DNA of 64,000 nt, taken from positions 1-64,000 of the forward strand of contig NZ_JAHLEB010000022.1 in NCBI RefSeq assembly GCF_018861735.1, read 5' to 3'. Positions 36,747-47,122 of the stretch are shown piece after piece. Source of the stretch: Clostridium lacusfryxellense. GTDB lineage: Bacteria; Bacillota; Clostridia; Clostridiales; Clostridiaceae. The notes under the pieces were generated by a model that saw only the letters and a program-made list of their open reading frames with translations, searched no databases and had not been told where the DNA came from. How positions within the stretch are numbered: the first letter of the stretch is position 1; every line of letters begins with the position of its first letter. A program made the translations under genes and the position numbers.

Positions 36747-37922
36747 TTAGGCAGCTACCTTTAATCCATATTTGCCTCTTTTCATATATCTTGTAAAAAG
36801 AAATATAACAAAAATTAATATACATACACTAAAAATATAGCCATCTCCTAGCAAACTCATAGCCGTTGATGAAATTAGCGGTCCCACTGTAGATCCAATT
36901 CCATATGAAGAAGTAAATAATGAAGTCCCATACGGTATCTCTTCTTTACGAAGGTTTTGGACTGTAACTGCAAGCGATAGTGGGTATATAGGTCCAATAA
37001 CAAGACCAGATAAAAACGAAAAAATTAATCTTATAACAAAACTATCAGAAATTATAATTCCTGAAATCGTGAATACCGATATAAAAATAATAATTATTAA
37101 AGTATTCACGCGTGAATACTTATCTGAAATATAAGTCATAGGAATAGTACCGACTATACTTCCTACTACAAATATTCCCAAAGCATATCCAAGATTAGTT
37201 AAGCTATACTCTTGATGAAGAAGAAAAATAGGATATAACGTAATTAATGTGGTTTCTGTAAATCCATATGCAAAGGCACCCTGAAGTCCAATAGATACTT
37301 TTTTTAATACATTTCCTTTTGATTTCTCAGGAAATATTAACCCTTCACTAAAATTATAATTTAAAATTATTGGACATAATATGAGAGTAACTATAGGAAT
37401 CATAAAAGGGATCCAACTTTTAGATATATACAGCTGTGGACCTATAATGGAACTAAGTACAAAACCTATAGCAAAATAGAATGAATATAATCCACTTACT
37501 ATTCCTCTTGTACCAGCCTCGGCTAAATTCTGAACCATTGTTTGAACTACCACTATATTGAAGCTTATCCCAAATCCCATAGTTATCATAAGTAAAAGCA
37601 GTATATATAGATTTGAAACTAGAGGAAAAATGCCACAGGCCATAGCAGCAATTAACGAACCTACTAAAATATATACCTTAATATTCTTATCTTTCATTTT
37701 TTTACTTATAATAATTGAACCTATTGACATGAAAAGAAAAAAAGAAGAAGAAATTGTGCCAATCCATATATTCCCTACGTTGTTCTTCTCTAAGTGGGTG
37801 GACGCAAGGGGATTAATGATCCCCAGTGCAGTTCCAATTAATAAACCTACTATATAAAGAACCCATTTATTATTTCCGAACACCAAATGTATTTTCTCTC
37901 TTAACTCCATAATATTCTGCAT
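36747..37922 (-). CDS. MFS transporter
   Basis: 391 residues, about 12 membrane helices, with the loop motif SDKYSRVNT in the middle of the chain (between helices 8 and 9). It lies between the NRPS gene (7 bp upstream) and the PKS gene (43 bp downstream) and is part of that operon. Export of the cluster product, or flipping of a lipid, is the likely task; this rests on context, as the sequence resembles broad-range sugar/drug MFS carriers. Confidence 0.85.
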   Translation of the reverse strand: MQNIMELREKIHLVFGNNKWVLYIVGLLIGTALGIINPLASTHLEKNNVGNIWIGTISSSFFLFMSIGSIIISKKMKDKNIKVYILVGSLIAAMACGIFPLVSNLYILLLLMITMGFGISFNIVVVQTMVQNLAEAGTRGIVSGLYSFYFAIGFVLSSIIGPQLYISKSWIPFMIPIVTLILCPIILNYNFSEGLIFPEKSKGNVLKKVSIGLQGAFAYGFTETTLITLYPIFLLHQEYSLTNLGYALGIFVVGSIVGTIPMTYISDKYSRVNTLIIIIFISVFTISGIIISDSFVIRLIFSFLSGLVIGPIYPLSLAVTVQNLRKEEIPYGTSLFTSSYGIGSTVGPLISSTAMSLLGDGYIFSVCILIFVIFLFTRYMKRGKYGLKVAA

Positions 37923-37929
37923 TACCTCC

Positions 37930-40900
37930 TTACCTTTTCTTAAGTACTGCTGTAATTGCTTCTATCTGCCCTGAACCAAACCAATACATATCTTGCTTGC
38001 CAAATAGCTTGATTGCTTCACCAGTAATATAGTCAGATTTTCCCGAAGCTAAGAATATAACTAGATCTGAAACTTTCTCAGGTGGCATAGCCTTCTTCCT
38101 AAATGCACTTGGGGCCATATCAGTATCCACAAAAGCAGGACATATTGAGTTTACCTGAATGTTACTTGGCTTAAGCTCTTCAGCAAGAGATTTGGTTAGT
38201 CCAATAATTGCATGCTTAGATGCAGTATAGGCGCTCATTAGTGGATATCCAATAAATGATGAATCAGAGCCTAAATTAATTATTTTCCCTGACTTTTGTT
38301 TAACTAAGTGTGGAACAACCAAGTGGCATAAATTAAAGGTACCAAATAAATTAACTTCTACTATTTTCTTCCACTCAGCCTCATTAGCCTCAGTAAAAGA
38401 TTCCATCTTTGTTATACCTGCATTATTTACGAGGATATCTATTTTCCCAAACTCTGAAATAACTTTACTAACAGCCTGGCGAACTTGATTATAGTCACTA
38501 ATATCCGCTGTTATAGATATAACTTTACCGCCCATCTTTTGAATTTTTAGTTCTGTTTCTTTTAGCTCATTTCCCGTTCTAGATATAATAGCTATTTGAG
38601 CATCTTCCTTAGCCATTTCAATAGCGATAGTTCTTCCAATTCCTCTACCTCCACCAGTTATAATCACAACTTTTCCAAATAAACTACCATGTTTCTCGTC
38701 AATTATTGAAAGTGATTCTAAAGATCTACGTTCCTGTGGTTTTTCCTGTTTATTAATATAAGAAATCATATCCTTGGTAGATTTAATATATTCACAACCA
38801 AGTGCATTAATAGTAGCCTCACTGTACATATTCTTAGAGTATTCTATTTCTAAATTTAATTCACCACCTGATATAGAGAAAAAGAACTCAATTGATGAAA
38901 TTCTCTTTTGCTCAGGATGCGAATACCTTTTATCAATCTCATCTTTAGAAAACTCAAATACATCATACTTTGGAATATCTCTGTTCCCTAAGTAATTTGC
39001 CCGTATAGAGGATATATTTAAATCAGGATACAAATAGGTAGGTAAATTATCAGAAACTAAATCATAACTTACACCATTCAGTGGGACACTATCTATTGCT
39101 TTTGTTATCTTATGGACCGTCTCTGTCCATTCTTCGTTGTGACCAATGGTAATTCCAAGTGGATAGTTAACTGCAAAGTTGCCTGCTGTCTCAAAGAAAG
39201 TGTTATCGCCACCTAGGTCTCGTCCACTCACTCTGTGGCTAACTACAACCCATGATTTGTTATATAACTTTTGTAACATTTTATAGAGTGGAGCAAGTAT
39301 GATGGGATATACATTTGCCCCAAAATATCTTTTTGCTGTTGTCTGTAGCTGCCTTGTTTCAAATTTATCTAAAGTAAAACACTCTGCTTTAGTTGATTCC
39401 TCAGTATTATTACCTAAGTTAAAATCTGTAGGGATTTTAAAAGAATACATTTCTGATGGGAATTGTTTTTTGTAGTAATCCACATATTGATAGCAATTAT
39501 TCTTTTTCTCCACTTCAACATGTTTAACAAAATCTCTATATGATTTTGAATTTTCAAGTTCAACATCTTGAGCCCCGAGCATTAGTTGTCCATAGATTTT
39601 CCAAATGTCCTTGAACAAAATTTGATTTGTTATAAGATCAGAAATAAGGTGATGTCCAATTATAGAAATATCATAAGTAGAATTATTTATCTTTATAACA
39701 ATCACTTTCCAAAGAGGCCATTTGTCTACTTCGAGTCCTAAAATAATTTTATCAGTTAAATCTTTTACCTCATTATTTCTTTCCTCTTCATTCATATTAG
39801 TACCTTCATAGAAATCTGCTTGTACCACTTGATCCCCAGGTAAAAATTTCTGTGTCCACTTTCTATCACTACTAACCAATACACTTCTTAAAACATCCTG
39901 ACTATTAGTTAATATAGAAAGCGCCTTATTAAAGAGTGTATAATCTAGAGGCTGTTTATACAAAAATCTTGTATATCCAGTCCACTGATATGGATGATCG
40001 AAATAATTCATTAACCAGTTTTGTGCTGGTGCTAGAGGTATTTCATTTATTTCTAAGTTATTAACATTCCCGCCTTTTAGCTTTCTTTGAGATAATTCGT
40101 TCAAAGCCTTTCTATTAAGCTTGCCGTTAGGAGTTTTTGGCAAAATGTTTATCCACTCAAAATGGTGAGGAATCATATAATAAGGTAGTTTCTTTGATAT
40201 ACATTCTTTTAGTTCGTTATCATTTACTTTATTTCCGCTAACCCACGCAATTAATTGTTTCTGACCCTCAATATAGTCCACCGCGATTACCGCAGCCTCA
40301 TTTACGCTAGGGTGACCTCCAAGAACTGATTCAATTTCCCCTAGTTCAACTCTAAATCCTCTTATTTTTACCTGGTTATCAATTCGTCCAAGATATTCAT
40401 AACTTCCGTCTTGTCGCCTTGTGGTTAAATCACCAGTTCGATATAAAAATTCTCCTGGAACATCACTAAATGGATTAGATTTAAATGCTTCATCTGTTTT
40501 TTGTTTATTATTTTTATATCCCTTGGCAATTTGAATACCGCCAATCCAAAGTTCCCCTATATCTCCATCAGAAAGTTCTTTCATATTTGCGTCTAGATTT
40601 TTTATAAAGACATTAGAAATTGGCTTACCTATTGGAATGCTGTTTTCTCCATCTGCTCCAGGTCTCTTTTCAATTATGTGGCAGGTTACGTCAATAGATG
40701 CCTCTGTAGGTCCATAAAGGTTTGCTAGACCTATAGACATACTATGTTTGTCTACCCATTTTTGCATTATTGACATTGGAAGAGCCTCTCCACTAAAAAT
40801 TAGCCATCTTAAATCCACAAAATTATAATTATCATCTTCTAAAGCATTCACAAATTCACCAAATAATGATGGTACAAAATGCATTATGTTTATCTTTGAA

Positions 40901-43653
40901 TCTATTAACCACTCCGCAAGGCCCCATGGATTTTTTACGACATCAGAGCGCACTGGACATACAGTTCCACCATACATTAAAGGCCAGAATAGTTCCCAAA
41001 CAGATATATCAAAACAACATGATGTTTTTTGCGCTACACGTTCTCCTGGTTTTAGCTTAAATGTATCTTGATGCCATTTTAACCTATTCATATAACCTTT
41101 GTGCCCAAGCATAACTCCCTTAGGATTTCCTGTTGACCCTGAAGTATATAGGACCACCATTAAATCATCAGGTAAATTTATAAATTCAGGTTCACTATCA
41201 GCCGTATTTTCCCATTCTTCCTTTAAAACTTGCTTATAATTATATATTGAATCCATAGGAGTGCCATAATCCAAGTATGTCAGGGTATTTATAGTAGCAT
41301 TTTCCTTTAATAGATCTTTTAACTTATCTTTTAACGCATGCTCAGTAAGCATAACTTCTATACCTGCGCTTTTAAGTATATATTCAACACGTTCAGTTGG
41401 ATAAGCAGGATCAACCGGTACATAAGCCGCACCAGATTTCATAATACCAATCATACCAATAATCATAATAGGACCAGGAAGTGCCATTATTCCAACTAGA
41501 GATCCTCTTTTAACACCTTGATTTCTCAAATAATTAGCAATCCTGTTTGATGAGTTATCGAGCTCTTTGTATGTTATTATTTCACCTTGGTATATAATAG
41601 CTGGGGCACTGGGCGTAAGCATGCATTGTTTCATGATTTGCTTGTATGGAATTTGCTTGTATGAAATTTGATCTATATCTTCTTCTTTATTAATTTTTAT
41701 TATAGCTTCATTCTCCCATCGAACGTCGTTACCTAATTCAATTAATGATGCCATTTCATTTATTGTTCTGCATCCAAAAAGAGAATTTTTATTGGCTCCT
41801 CCATGTGCCTTACAAACTCTTGTTATTATACGGATAAGCTGCAGTGAATCGACGCCAAAATCTGACTCCAAATCCCTATTTACATCATCTTGACTTATAG
41901 TTGTACAACAAACTTCTTGAGTTGTTTTCAGAATTTCTTGGAGTAACGCTATATTTTTTAAACTATTTGTTTTTAGATTTTTATCCTTGGATTCTGTTTT
42001 ATGATTTGCAAGGGAATTAAGATTATCAATAAATTTATGGATTAATAGATCGATATTGTCTTTTTTGAAGTGTAGACTATCATAATTTGATGTAATAAGA
42101 ATTTGATTTTGAAATAGTTCGATAAGATTATCTATAGTACCTACATTAGTAGATGTATATGCTTCATAATCAATTATATTTAAATCACCATATTTTTCAT
42201 TAATTCTAGTATTACCAACGAAAGAAAGATATAAATTTGATTTTAAAGTTGAACGCACAATAGCCGCTGTCGTTTTAGGCATTTTTCCATTTTGAAGCAT
42301 ATCCTGCTCTTTTGCCATTTTGGCTGTAACATAGGTTTGAGCTTTATCTATTCCTGAAGATATTTTTTCTTTAATTTCTGCATCTACCTTCATTACAAAT
42401 GTATCCCAGTTCTCATTAGTATCTTCCAAATTAAAACATAATGACATATTCTGTGCAAAGCAACCTATAAGTCCTGTTGCATCAATACTAGGATATACCT
42501 TACCACCAGTAGGCAAATTTAAGATTGCTTTGCTACTTGACTCATCCAGTTGTGATAAGGATTTTAGATATGAACTAACTAAAAGCGTAAATAAAGAAAC
42601 TCTAAGTTCTTTTGATTTATCTATTAGGAGACTAGTAACAGACTTACTTATCCAATATTTTTGTGTTTTAACCCTTGCAATCTCATTTATAGCATTATCA
42701 TCGTTAAAAGGATTGAATTTGTATTTTGTTTTACCATAAGTTTTTATATAATTCTCTAGACTTTCATTTTCTTTAGGATTATTCCAACTATTTATTTCTG
42801 AAACCACTTGATTATAATCGGGCACTTGTAATATTTTAGGTAGCTTAACACTAACACCCCTCAACTTTGACGAGTAAATTTCTAGCATCTCTCTAATTAT
42901 CTGCTGATTACCAAGGCCATCTGAAACCAAGTGATTATTTGCAAATATTAACTCATATTGGGTATTACTTACTTGAATAACCATAAACTTATGTAGTGGG
43001 AATTCAAAAATATTAAAAGGTTTATTCAAAATTTCTTCAATAGTTTCCTTTATTGTTTTATTTATAACTTCCTTCGCAAAATCTCTTATATCAACTACCT
43101 CAATATCAGGCAATATAGGGTTACTATATACAGTGAGTTTATAGTCTTTAAAACTTTTTGCTTCACCCTCCGCTTTAAACTCAGAACATAAACTAGGGTG
43201 TCTTTTTACTAGTTCAAGATAGCTCTCCTGTAAGAAATTTAAATGTAGAGGACCTTCGATTTTTACACCAGAGCAAATAGTCAATGTTCCCACAGACCAA
43301 TAAGATACCAGAAATGGATATTGAGAATTCAAAATAACTAGATCTTCTTTTTCATTTTTACTCAATGTCTCCACATTGTAAAAACTCTCAAACATAATAA
43401 CAATTTCACCTATAGTTTGAAGAGCCATTAAATATGTTATAGGATACCTAGATGTAAAATCCTCTAGTAACTCCTCTGGTACAATTTTCATTAGCTGATT
43501 CATTAATGTTACCATTTTTATTGAATCAATTCCTAAGTCACTTTCAAGATACATTTCGCAATCAAGATCTATTGTTTTATGTCCAGTTACATTAGAAATA
43601 AGCTCATATACTTGTATTTTGATATCAATAGGGTTAATCTTTCTAGTATACAT
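37930..43653 (-). CDS. NRPS-like protein: ACP-C-PCP-A(Ser)-C-SDR
   Basis: About 1907 residues from the ATG at 43653 (MYTRKINP, AAAGGGG upstream). Order: carrier (DLGIDSIKM near 41), condensation-like domain (NHLVSDG near 245, second His kept), carrier (DFGVDSLQL near 600), adenylation domain (680-1190; YTSGSTGNPKG, NGKLNRK), second condensation-like domain (HHLISDL near 1335) and a FabG-like SDR (1655-1907; TGGGRGIG, NNAG, YTASK). The ten specificity positions, read against GrsA, are D-I-W-H-I-S-L-I-D-K, very close to the serine code of EntF. The carrier precedes the A domain, no carrier follows it, and no TE or reductase-type release domain is present. First gene of the Pho-box unit. Confidence 0.92.
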   Translation of the reverse strand: MYTRKINPIDIKIQVYELISNVTGHKTIDLDCEMYLESDLGIDSIKMVTLMNQLMKIVPEELLEDFTSRYPITYLMALQTIGEIVIMFESFYNVETLSKNEKEDLVILNSQYPFLVSYWSVGTLTICSGVKIEGPLHLNFLQESYLELVKRHPSLCSEFKAEGEAKSFKDYKLTVYSNPILPDIEVVDIRDFAKEVINKTIKETIEEILNKPFNIFEFPLHKFMVIQVSNTQYELIFANNHLVSDGLGNQQIIREMLEIYSSKLRGVSVKLPKILQVPDYNQVVSEINSWNNPKENESLENYIKTYGKTKYKFNPFNDDNAINEIARVKTQKYWISKSVTSLLIDKSKELRVSLFTLLVSSYLKSLSQLDESSSKAILNLPTGGKVYPSIDATGLIGCFAQNMSLCFNLEDTNENWDTFVMKVDAEIKEKISSGIDKAQTYVTAKMAKEQDMLQNGKMPKTTAAIVRSTLKSNLYLSFVGNTRINEKYGDLNIIDYEAYTSTNVGTIDNLIELFQNQILITSNYDSLHFKKDNIDLLIHKFIDNLNSLANHKTESKDKNLKTNSLKNIALLQEILKTTQEVCCTTISQDDVNRDLESDFGVDSLQLIRIITRVCKAHGGANKNSLFGCRTINEMASLIELGNDVRWENEAIIKINKEEDIDQISYKQIPYKQIMKQCMLTPSAPAIIYQGEIITYKELDNSSNRIANYLRNQGVKRGSLVGIMALPGPIMIIGMIGIMKSGAAYVPVDPAYPTERVEYILKSAGIEVMLTEHALKDKLKDLLKENATINTLTYLDYGTPMDSIYNYKQVLKEEWENTADSEPEFINLPDDLMVVLYTSGSTGNPKGVMLGHKGYMNRLKWHQDTFKLKPGERVAQKTSCCFDISVWELFWPLMYGGTVCPVRSDVVKNPWGLAEWLIDSKINIMHFVPSLFGEFVNALEDDNYNFVDLRWLIFSGEALPMSIMQKWVDKHSMSIGLANLYGPTEASIDVTCHIIEKRPGADGENSIPIGKPISNVFIKNLDANMKELSDGDIGELWIGGIQIAKGYKNNKQKTDEAFKSNPFSDVPGEFLYRTGDLTTRRQDGSYEYLGRIDNQVKIRGFRVELGEIESVLGGHPSVNEAAVIAVDYIEGQKQLIAWVSGNKVNDNELKECISKKLPYYMIPHHFEWINILPKTPNGKLNRKALNELSQRKLKGGNVNNLEINEIPLAPAQNWLMNYFDHPYQWTGYTRFLYKQPLDYTLFNKALSILTNSQDVLRSVLVSSDRKWTQKFLPGDQVVQADFYEGTNMNEEERNNEVKDLTDKIILGLEVDKWPLWKVIVIKINNSTYDISIIGHHLISDLITNQILFKDIWKIYGQLMLGAQDVELENSKSYRDFVKHVEVEKKNNCYQYVDYYKKQFPSEMYSFKIPTDFNLGNNTEESTKAECFTLDKFETRQLQTTAKRYFGANVYPIILAPLYKMLQKLYNKSWVVVSHRVSGRDLGGDNTFFETAGNFAVNYPLGITIGHNEEWTETVHKITKAIDSVPLNGVSYDLVSDNLPTYLYPDLNISSIRANYLGNRDIPKYDVFEFSKDEIDKRYSHPEQKRISSIEFFFSISGGELNLEIEYSKNMYSEATINALGCEYIKSTKDMISYINKQEKPQERRSLESLSIIDEKHGSLFGKVVIITGGGRGIGRTIAIEMAKEDAQIAIISRTGNELKETELKIQKMGGKVISITADISDYNQVRQAVSKVISEFGKIDILVNNAGITKMESFTEANEAEWKKIVEVNLFGTFNLCHLVVPHLVKQKSGKIINLGSDSSFIGYPLMSAYTASKHAIIGLTKSLAEELKPSNIQVNSICPAFVDTDMAPSAFRKKAMPPEKVSDLVIFLASGKSDYITGEAIKLFGKQDMYWFGSGQIEAITAVLKKR

Positions 43654-43764
43654 TTTATATTCCCCTTTCATAAATTAAGTAATTTAAAAAATTCTTAAAA
43701 ATTGTGAGGTGGCGTTTAATGTAAGTTGTTTGTTTCCTGTAAAAATGAATGTTTTTCTAGTTAT

Positions 43765-43818
43765 AGTATATAATTCAATAATTAATTTTACGTTAAGGTT
43801 TCAATATGTTTATGTTAA
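43765..43818 (-). promoter_or_regulatory. Pho box and -10 for NRPS-MFS-PKS
   Basis: Minus-strand hexamers TTAACA (43813-43818), ATATTG (43802-43807), TTAACG (43791-43796) and TTAATT (43780-43785) are 11 bp apart. A 9-nt gap precedes TATACT (43765-43770). It begins only 14 bp after the accA stop, so there is no room for a terminator, and read-through from the ACC-FAS unit is also possible. Confidence 0.8.
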
Positions 43819-43831
43819 GAATTATTAAACA

Positions 43832-44782
43832 TTATTCTACTACCTTACCGATTTTCCTGAATTTATAATATCTCTTGGTGAGTAGAGATTCTATAGGTTC
43901 CCGAGTTAACCTATTAATAGCCTCTTCTAGATTACGTTTTATGCATAACGCCATCTCATCTACATTAGTGTGAGCTCCACCTAGTGGTTCCTTTATGATT
44001 CTATCTATTATTCCAAAGGTAATTAAATCCTGCGCTGTTATTTTCATTGTAATAGCTGCTTGCTTAGCTAGGCTAGCATCCTTAAATAATATACTGGCAA
44101 AACCCTCTGGCGATAAAATAGAATAAACTGCATGCTCAAGCATCCAAACCTCATCAGCTATCGCCATAGCTAAAGCTCCTCCACTTCCACCTTCTCCTAT
44201 AACAATTGAAATTACTGGTGTTTTTAAATTTGACATGGCCATAAGATTTCTAGCAATTGCCTCGCCTTGACCTCGTTCTTCTGCTCCTAGGCCACAATAT
44301 GCTCCTGGAGTATCTACAATACAAATAACAGGCCTCTTAAATTTTTCTGCCTGTTTCATAAGTCTTAAAGCCTTTCTATATCCTTCAGGACTAGGCATAC
44401 CAAAATTTCTCTCTATGTTTTCAATTGTGTTATTTCCCTTTTGCTGAGCTATAATCGTTACAGACATACCGTTGAATTCTGCGATTCCACCAACAATAGC
44501 TGCATCATCTCCATAATACCTATCCCCATGTAGTTCCATAAATGAACTAAATATTCGATTAATATAATCAAGTGCGGTTGGACGTTCTACAAGTCTTGCA
44601 ATGCATACCTTATCCCATGCAGTTAGATTTTTATAAGATTCTTTTTGCATATTATAGAGTTTATCTTCCATCTGATTTATTTCTTTTTCTAAGTCCATAT
44701 CTTGCTCCGCAGCTAATTTTTTTAGTTCATCTATTTTACTTTTAAGTTCACTAATGTACTTTTCAAAAGGTAAAGTTGCCAT
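43832..44782 (-). CDS. accA: Acetyl-CoA carboxylase carboxyltransferase alpha subunit
   Basis: 316 residues. The crotonase-like carboxyltransferase fold shows RPTALDYINRIFSSFMELHGDR, the biotin-site GEGGSGGALA and ILSPEGFASILFKDA. With AccD it carries CO2 from biotin to acetyl-CoA, giving malonyl-CoA. Last gene of fabH-acpP-fabK-accB-accC-accD-accA. The product feeds the malonyl-type AT of the adjacent PKS. Confidence 0.96.
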   Translation of the reverse strand: MATLPFEKYISELKSKIDELKKLAAEQDMDLEKEINQMEDKLYNMQKESYKNLTAWDKVCIARLVERPTALDYINRIFSSFMELHGDRYYGDDAAIVGGIAEFNGMSVTIIAQQKGNNTIENIERNFGMPSPEGYRKALRLMKQAEKFKRPVICIVDTPGAYCGLGAEERGQGEAIARNLMAMSNLKTPVISIVIGEGGSGGALAMAIADEVWMLEHAVYSILSPEGFASILFKDASLAKQAAITMKITAQDLITFGIIDRIIKEPLGGAHTNVDEMALCIKRNLEEAINRLTREPIESLLTKRYYKFRKIGKVVE

Positions 44783-44795
44783 AAAACCTCACTCC

Positions 44796-45683
44796 CTATA
44801 CGTTGCTTTTGTCTTCCTCTGGTATTTGCGAATGAATTTTTAATATTGTTGTTAAAGTATCCCTCATATCTTTTCTATCCACTATCTTGTCTATGAAACC
44901 CTTTTGGAGCAGAAACTCAGCCCTCTGGAAATTAGCGGGTAATTCCTGCTTTAATGTCTGCTCTATAACTCTTTTACCTGCAAAACCTATTAATGCATTA
45001 GGCTCTGCTAGAATTATATCTCCAAGCATAGCAAAACTTGCTGTAACTCCACCCGTAGTTGGATCTGTAAGAACAGTTATATAAAGGTATCCGCTCTCAT
45101 TATGCCTTGCAATTGCCGCACTTACTTTAGCCATTTGCATTAGTGAGAAAATACCCTCTTGCATCCTAGCCCCTCCTGAGGCCGTAAATATAATAATAGG
45201 TTTTTCATCTTCTGTTGCTATTTCTATAGCCCTTGTAATTTTCTCTCCAACAACAGATCCCATGCTTCCCATCATAAAATTACTATCCATTACTGCAATT
45301 ACGATATCACGACCACCTATCTTTCCTTCTCCAGTTATTACAGCTTCATTTAGTAAAGTTTTAACACGTTGATTTTGGAGTTTATCCGGGTACCCTTCAA
45401 AATCTATAGGGTTATCTGAAACCATGAATTCATCGTATTCTATAAAAGTACCCTTATCTATTGTATAATCTATTCTATCTCTAGACCCAATTCTGAAGTG
45501 ATTTCTACAATTTTCACAGGTCATTATACTACTCTCTAAATCCTTAATATAAAGTATTTCTCCACAAGTTTCGCATTTAATCCACATTCCTGATGGGATA
45601 TTAGGTTTTTTCTCACCATCATTCCCTAAATTCTTAACCTCAATGTATTTGCTCCTTTGAAATATACGTTTAAACTCAAACAT
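44796..45683 (-). CDS. accD: Acetyl-CoA carboxylase carboxyltransferase beta subunit
   Basis: About 295 residues from the ATG at 45683 ([20 protein letters not shown] upstream). A four-Cys zinc ribbon (CETC and CENC, about 34-56) precedes the crotonase-like domain with [17 protein letters not shown] and [20 protein letters not shown]. Partner of AccA, separated from it by 13 bp. Confidence 0.96.
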   Translation of the reverse strand: MFEFKRIFQRSKYIEVKNLGNDGEKKPNIPSGMWIKCETCGEILYIKDLESSIMTCENCRNHFRIGSRDRIDYTIDKGTFIEYDEFMVSDNPIDFEGYPDKLQNQRVKTLLNEAVITGEGKIGGRDIVIAVMDSNFMMGSMGSVVGEKITRAIEIATEDEKPIIIFTASGGARMQEGIFSLMQMAKVSAAIARHNESGYLYITVLTDPTTGGVTASFAMLGDIILAEPNALIGFAGKRVIEQTLKQELPANFQRAEFLLQKGFIDKIVDRKDMRDTLTTILKIHSQIPEEDKSNV

Positions 45684-45746
45684 ATTGCTACCCCTTTCTA
45701 AAGACATACCTATAATATAATTTATGGAATGAAAAATATATATTTC

Positions 45747-47093
45747 TTAAAGATTTTGGAACTCTTTATTAATGAAACTAGTATCAAAGTTTCCATTTAT
45801 AAAATTTTGGTTATTTAATATTTTAAATTGAAAATCTATATTTGTATCGACGCCTTCTATTATAAATTCTCTGAGGGCCCTTCTCATTTTTCGTATTGCT
45901 TCTTCTCTATCTTTTCCAAACACAATAAGTTTTCCTATCATAGAGTCATATGTATGTGGAATTTTGTAACCTTGATAGGCAGCACTATCGATTCTGATTC
46001 CGTATCCTCCTGGAAGATGAATTGATTTTATAACTCCAGGGCAAGGCATGAAATTTTTATTGGGATTTTCTGCATTAATTCTACATTCAATAGCATGACC
46101 CTCAATTTTTATATCCTCTTGTTTATAAGAAAGTAATTCACCTGATGCAATTCTTATTTGAGCTTTAACCAAATCTACTCCAGTGATCATCTCAGTTATT
46201 GGATGCTCCACTTGAATGCGTGTATTCATCTCCATGAAATAATATTTTCCATACTTATCTAATAAAAACTCTATAGTGCCAGCATTTTTATAATTAATAG
46301 AGCTTGCGGCTTTAACTGCAACCTCACCCATTTGTTTTCTAAGTTCCTGCGTCATAGAGTATCCCGGAGCCTCTTCTATAACCTTCTGATTTCGCCTTTG
46401 GACGGAACAATCACGCTCACCAAGATGAATAACATTTCCGTGTTCATCTGCTAGTATTTGAAATTCTATATGTCTTGGTTCTTCAATGAATTTCTCCATG
46501 TACATTGTGTCATCACCAAAAGCAGTTTTTGACTCTGCTTTAGCAGTATTGTACGCGAGTATAAGATCTTCTACTTTTTTAACAACTCTTATACCTCGTC
46601 CTCCACCACCTGCCGAAGCTTTTATCATAACAGGGTACCCAATTTTCTCGGCAGAACTTATTGCATCTTCTTGCGTGGCAATCTCTCCATCAGAACCAGG
46701 AACGACTGGAACCCAAGCCTTTATCATAATCTCTCTCGCCTTTAACTTATTGCCCATATTGTCAATATTTTCAGAACTTGGTCCTATATATTTTATATTA
46801 CATTCCTCACACATTTGAGCGAATTTACTATTTTCAGATAAAAACCCATAACCAGGATGAATTGCCTCTGCACCTGTAAGCACTGTAGCACTTAAGATGT
46901 TTTGCATATTTAGATAACTATCCTTAGATTTAGCCGGTCCTATACATATAGCCTCATCTGCCATTTGGGTATGGAGGGCATCTTTATCAATATCAGAGTA
47001 TACTGCCACAGTTTGAATACCCATTTCATTACATGCCCGAATTATTCTTACTGCTATCTCACCTCTATTAGCAATTAATATCTTCTTAAACAT
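45747..47093 (-). CDS. accC: Biotin carboxylase subunit of acetyl-CoA carboxylase
   Basis: 448 residues. ATP-grasp enzyme with FKKILIANRGEIAVRIIRA at the start, the glycine-rich loop KASAGGGGRGIRVV, GERDCSVQRRNQKVIEEAP, and MEMNTRIQVEHPITEMITG at the active site. It carboxylates the biotin of AccB. It lies 29 bp after accB. Confidence 0.96.
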   Translation of the reverse strand: MFKKILIANRGEIAVRIIRACNEMGIQTVAVYSDIDKDALHTQMADEAICIGPAKSKDSYLNMQNILSATVLTGAEAIHPGYGFLSENSKFAQMCEECNIKYIGPSSENIDNMGNKLKAREIMIKAWVPVVPGSDGEIATQEDAISSAEKIGYPVMIKASAGGGGRGIRVVKKVEDLILAYNTAKAESKTAFGDDTMYMEKFIEEPRHIEFQILADEHGNVIHLGERDCSVQRRNQKVIEEAPGYSMTQELRKQMGEVAVKAASSINYKNAGTIEFLLDKYGKYYFMEMNTRIQVEHPITEMITGVDLVKAQIRIASGELLSYKQEDIKIEGHAIECRINAENPNKNFMPCPGVIKSIHLPGGYGIRIDSAAYQGYKIPHTYDSMIGKLIVFGKDREEAIRKMRRALREFIIEGVDTNIDFQFKILNNQNFINGNFDTSFINKEFQNL

Positions 47094-47122
47094 ATTATTT
47101 ACCTTCCCTGCACTTAAATTAT

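Noticed and set aside
37930-38690. C-terminal SDR as an NRPS thioester-reductase (release) domain
   Set aside because: The TGGGRGIG and YTASK motifs and the length of about 250 residues are those of a classical FabG-type SDR, not the larger extended-SDR release domain.
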